From Burkholderiaceae bacterium (lineage in GTDB: Bacteria > Pseudomonadota > Gammaproteobacteria > Burkholderiales > Burkholderiaceae_E), in assembly GCA_021166725.1 (NCBI GenBank), contig JAJPES010000012.1:78635-139845 (forward strand): a stretch of 61,211 nt of DNA. Reading direction: 5' to 3'. The notes beneath the pieces are model-generated. The model had not been told where the DNA came from, did not search any database, and saw only the letters and a program-made list of their open reading frames with translations. Below are positions 56,970-61,211 of this stretch, in pieces. Within the stretch, counting starts at the first letter, position 1. Each line of letters opens with the position of its first letter. Position numbers and translations under genes: made by a program.

Positions 56970-58712
56970 ATGACCACTTCCGCAACGGTCGCGACACCCA
57001 CCGCGACTTCGTCGAACGCCTCCGCGCCGCACGGCGCGCAAACCAGCGCCGCGCAGGCAGCGCCTGCACCGGTCGACTACCGCACCGAACCGTCGCGCTA
57101 CAAGCATGTGAAGCTGTCCTTCGACGGCCCGGTTGCCACGCTGTCGCTCGACATCGACGAGGACGCAGGCATCCGTCCCGGCTACAAGTTGAAACTGAAT
57201 TCCTACGACCTGGGCGTCGACATCGAACTGCACGATGCGCTGCAGCGCATCCGCTTCGAGCACCCCGAGGTGCGCACCGTCGTCGTCACCAGCCTGAAGG
57301 ACCGCGTGTTCTGCTCGGGCGCGAACATCTTCATGCTCGGCACCTCGTCGCATGCCTGGAAAGTGAACTTCTGCAAGTTCACCAACGAGACGCGCAACGG
57401 CATCGAGGATTCGAGCCGCCACTCGGGGCTGAAGTTCGTCGCCGCGCTGAACGGCTCGTGCGCCGGCGGCGGATACGAGCTGGCGCTGGCCTGCGACGAC
57501 ATCGTGCTGGTCGATGACCGCTCGTCGGCGGTCTCGCTGCCCGAAGTGCCGCTGCTCGGCGTGCTGCCCGGCACCGGCGGCCTGACGCGCGTCACCGACA
57601 AGCGCAAGGTTCGCCACGACCTCGCCGACATCTTCTGCACGACCACCGAAGGCGTGCGAGGCCAGCGCGCGAAGGACTGGCGCCTGGTCGACGAGATCGC
57701 GCGCCCGCAGCAGTTCGCGCAGGCGGTTGCCGAGCGCGCGAAGGCGCGCGCCGCCGAGAGCGATCGCCCGGCCGACGCGAAAGGCGTCGCGCTGCCGCGC
57801 ATCGAGCGCACGGTCGACGACGCCGGCTACCACTACCGGTTCGTCGACGTGCAGATCGATCGCACACGGCGCACCGCCACCTTTACCGTGAAGGCGCCGC
57901 AGGGCGCGCAGCCGACCGACGTCGATGCGATCGTCGCCGCCGGCGCCGGCTGGTGGCCGCTGCAGATGGCGCGCGAGCTGGACGACGCGATCCTGTCGAT
58001 GCGCACCAACGTGCTCGATATCGGCATCTGGCTGCTGCGCACCGAAGGCGACCCCGCAGCGGTGAAGCGGATGGACGAGACGCTCGCGAAGCACGCGGAA
58101 CACTGGTTCGTGCGCGAGACGATCGGCATGCTGCGTCGGACGCTCGCGCGGCTCGACGTCTCTTCGCGCACGCTGTTCGCGCTCGTCGAGCCGGGCTCGT
58201 GCTTCGTCGGCACGCTGGCCGAGCTGGCCTTCGCCGCCGATCGCGCCTACATGCTGATGCTGCCCGACGAGCCGGAGAAGGCGCCGAAGATGACGCTCAC
58301 CTCGGCGAACTTCGGCTGGTATCCGATGGTCAACGGCCAGTCGCGCCTCGAACGCCGCTTCTACGAGGAGCGCGAGCCCCTTGCCGCCGCGCGTGCCGCG
58401 ACCGGCGAGCCGCTCGATGCCGAGCGCGCCGAGAAACTGGGCCTCGTCACCGCGGCGCTCGACGACATCGACTGGGCCGACGAGATCCGCATCGCGATCG
58501 AGGAACGCGCGTCCATGTCGCCCGATGCGCTCACCGGGCTCGAAGCGAACCTGCGCTTCGCCAGCCAGGAAACGATGGAGACGCGCATCTTCGGGCGTCT
58601 CACTGCGTGGCAGAACTGGATCTTCAACCGCCCGAATGCCGTAGGCGAGAAGGGCGCACTGAAGCTGTACGGCAAGGGCGAGAAGGCGGCCTTCGACTGG
58701 AACCGGGTGTAA
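56970..58712 (+). CDS. boxC: 2,3-epoxybenzoyl-CoA dihydrolase (benzoyl-CoA-dihydrodiol lyase)
   Basis: A 580-residue two-part crotonase-fold enzyme that hydrolyses the 2,3-epoxide ring of benzoyl-CoA oxide, giving 3,4-dehydroadipyl-CoA semialdehyde and formate. Typical stretches are DRVFCSGANIFMLGTSSH, NGSCAGGGYELALACDD (oxyanion-hole loop) and LLGVLPGTGGLTRVTDKRKV. The first about 35 residues are Thr/Ala-rich. AGAGGAG sits 9 bases before ATG 56970; an earlier ATG at 56877 lies inside the promoter. Confidence 0.94.
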   Translation: MTTSATVATPTATSSNASAPHGAQTSAAQAAPAPVDYRTEPSRYKHVKLSFDGPVATLSLDIDEDAGIRPGYKLKLNSYDLGVDIELHDALQRIRFEHPEVRTVVVTSLKDRVFCSGANIFMLGTSSHAWKVNFCKFTNETRNGIEDSSRHSGLKFVAALNGSCAGGGYELALACDDIVLVDDRSSAVSLPEVPLLGVLPGTGGLTRVTDKRKVRHDLADIFCTTTEGVRGQRAKDWRLVDEIARPQQFAQAVAERAKARAAESDRPADAKGVALPRIERTVDDAGYHYRFVDVQIDRTRRTATFTVKAPQGAQPTDVDAIVAAGAGWWPLQMARELDDAILSMRTNVLDIGIWLLRTEGDPAAVKRMDETLAKHAEHWFVRETIGMLRRTLARLDVSSRTLFALVEPGSCFVGTLAELAFAADRAYMLMLPDEPEKAPKMTLTSANFGWYPMVNGQSRLERRFYEEREPLAAARAATGEPLDAERAEKLGLVTAALDDIDWADEIRIAIEERASMSPDALTGLEANLRFASQETMETRIFGRLTAWQNWIFNRPNAVGEKGALKLYGKGEKAAFDWNRV

Positions 58713-58731
58713 CGAGAATCGGGAGCGAACC

Positions 58732-60159
<1,428 letters not shown>

Positions 60160-60176
60160 AGCTGCGAGAGGACGGG

Positions 60177-60244
60177 GAGAAAACGGGGTCAGACCACGTT
60201 TTCTCCCGTTTTCTCGAAATTGTGGTCTGACCCCTTTTTCCTTT
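60177..60244 (+). terminator. Terminator-like hairpin with a competing stem, boxB-boxA gap
   Basis: GGGGTCAGACCAC (60185-60197) pairs perfectly with GTGGTCTGACCCC (60222-60234) and is followed by TTTTTC and more T-rich sequence: the layout of an intrinsic terminator, though the loop is long (24 bases). A second perfect stem, GAGAAAACGGG (60177-60187) with CCCGTTTTCTC (60205-60215), shares bases 60185-60187 with the first, so only one can form at a time. The gene beyond is boxA, normally co-transcribed with boxB. A dispersed repeat inserted in the operon is another reading. Confidence 0.55.
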
Positions 60245-60273
60245 TTCTTTCGGACGCGCCTGGAACCTCGAAG

Positions 60274-61211
60274 ATGTCTGCCGTCACTGCCGAACTCGTG
60301 CCGCCGTCGTCCGCCGTCGCATCGCCGGGCGCCGACACCGTCATCCGCCAGCACCTGATCGACCCCGAGATCTGCATCCGCTGCAACACCTGCGAGGAAG
60401 CGTGTCCGGTCGGCGCGATCACGCACGACGATCGCAACTACGTCGTCAAGCCCGACGTGTGCCAGGGCTGCATGGCCTGCGTGCCGCCGTGCCCGACCGG
60501 TGCGATCGACAACTGGCGGCGGATCCTGAAGAGCGCCGCGTACCCGATCGCCGAGCAGTTCCTGTGGGACGAGTTGCCGGAGGAGGCGCCGTTGCCCGAG
60601 GGCGCGGATGATGCCGCCGCGTCGTCGATCGACGCAGAAGCCGAGGCTGCCGCGCAGGCCGAGGCGCTGGTCGCGTCGGCGGCCTCCTTCGGTTCGACCG
60701 AGCCGGCTGCAACCGTCTCGAAGCGGCTCGGCTCGACGATCAAGCCGTGGTCGGCCGCGCATCCTTACGCCAATCTGTACGGACCGAAGAACCCGGTGAC
60801 GGCAACCGTCGTCGGCAACTTCCGCGTCACCGAAGCCGACGCGTCGAGCGTCACCCATCACATCGTGCTCGACTTCGGCGCGATGCCCTTTCCCGTGCTC
60901 GAAGGCCAGTCGATCGGCATCGTCGCGCCCGGCGTCGACGCGCACGGCAAGGCGCATCACCCGAGGCAGTACTCGGTGGCAAGCCCGCGCAACGGCGAGC
61001 GTCCCGGCTACAACAACGTCGCGCTCACCGTGAAGCGCGTCACCGCCGACCACCAGGGCAAGCCGGTGAGCGGCGTGTGCTCGAACTACGTCTGCGACCT
61101 GAAGAAGGGCGACACGGTGCAGGTCACCGGCCCCTTCGGCACGTCGTTCCTGATGCCGAACCATCCGCGCTCGAACCTGCTGATGATCTGCACCGGCACC
61201 GGCAGCGCGCC
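60274..61211 (+). CDS. boxA: Benzoyl-CoA 2,3-epoxidase reductase subunit BoxA (3' end outside window)
   Basis: The first 312 residues or so of BoxA, which passes electrons from NADPH through FAD and two [4Fe-4S] clusters to BoxB. Cluster ligands are Cys34, 37, 40, 44 ([12 protein letters not shown]) and Cys63, 66, 69, 73 ([12 protein letters not shown]). A linker with an Ala-rich stretch leads to the ferredoxin-NADP reductase-like part, with [11 protein letters not shown] for FAD binding. The window ends in ICTGTGSA, the start of the NADP site. The ATG at 60274 has no strong ribosome binding site; the T-rich terminator-like sequence ends about 23 bases before it. Confidence 0.93.
   Translation, partial: MSAVTAELVPPSSAVASPGADTVIRQHLIDPEICIRCNTCEEACPVGAITHDDRNYVVKPDVCQGCMACVPPCPTGAIDNWRRILKSAAYPIAEQFLWDELPEEAPLPEGADDAAASSIDAEAEAAAQAEALVASAASFGSTEPAATVSKRLGSTIKPWSAAHPYANLYGPKNPVTATVVGNFRVTEADASSVTHHIVLDFGAMPFPVLEGQSIGIVAPGVDAHGKAHHPRQYSVASPRNGERPGYNNVALTVKRVTADHQGKPVSGVCSNYVCDLKKGDTVQVTGPFGTSFLMPNHPRSNLLMICTGTGSA

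Overview
The window looks like chromosomal DNA of a high-GC betaproteobacterium, probably a member of the Burkholderiales. The grounds are strong GC bias at third codon positions, an EPS-type MarR regulator with Wza/Wzb/Wzc export genes, a Liv-type ABC transporter, and a complete box (aerobic benzoyl-CoA epoxidation) locus in the order boxD < > boxR boxC boxB boxA. No rRNA, tRNA or CRISPR array was found.

Layout. (1) About 0.3-11.1 kb, plus strand: exopolysaccharide assembly, with an EPS-type MarR regulator, a methyltransferase, a MurJ-type flippase, four GT4 glycosyltransferases, a low-GC membrane protein that may be the polymerase, an AsnB-type amidotransferase and a methyltransferase remnant. 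(2) 11.1-18.8 kb: an inserted cargo block, with an AraC regulator divergent from a benzoylformate-decarboxylase-like ThDP enzyme, an SsuABC/TauABC-type transporter with two permeases, and an Xre/RES toxin-antitoxin pair. (3) 18.8-24.5 kb: the EPS export and initiation operon on the minus strand (WecA-like transferase, Wzb, Wza, Wzc) and a VanZ-like protein. (4) 24.6-28.4 kb: metH. (5) 28.4-31.0 kb: a repeat-rich zone in which a REP-associated tyrosine transposase is flanked by inverted copies of a palindromic element, with a 7-bp and a 24-bp minisatellite. (6) 31.0-43.6 kb: wrbA, ribA, a Sel1 protein, an aldehyde dehydrogenase divergent from a LysR regulator, then a Liv transporter with a CnbZ-like deaminase, an FAH-family hydrolase and an asparaginase. 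(7) 43.6-48.0 kb: a lipid-linked sugar module (GT2, UPF0104-type flippase, GT39) and a small membrane protein that looks like a P1B-ATPase stripped of its cytosolic domains. (8) 48.0-52.9 kb: thioesterase, DUF2231, dodecin, a baeRF-type protein, and a P1B ATPase with a separate HMA protein. (9) 52.9 kb to the end: a Crp/Fnr regulator and the box genes; boxA runs off the right edge.

How the genes fit together. The box locus converts benzoyl-CoA to its 2,3-epoxide (BoxA reductase and BoxB epoxidase), cleaves the ring (BoxC) and oxidises the semialdehyde (BoxD), under BoxR. A nearly identical 23-bp sequence lies in opposite orientation at the boxD/boxR intergene and upstream of boxC, at the same place relative to each promoter, and is a good operator candidate. 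The decarboxylase-like gene and the deaminase/FAH block suggest wider use of aromatic or 2-oxo acids, but their substrates cannot be read from sequence.

Most notable: the P1B-ATPase-like membrane protein without catalytic domains; the RAYT framed by inverted palindromic repeats and minisatellites; the paired box operators; and two mutually exclusive hairpins, one terminator-like, between boxB and boxA.
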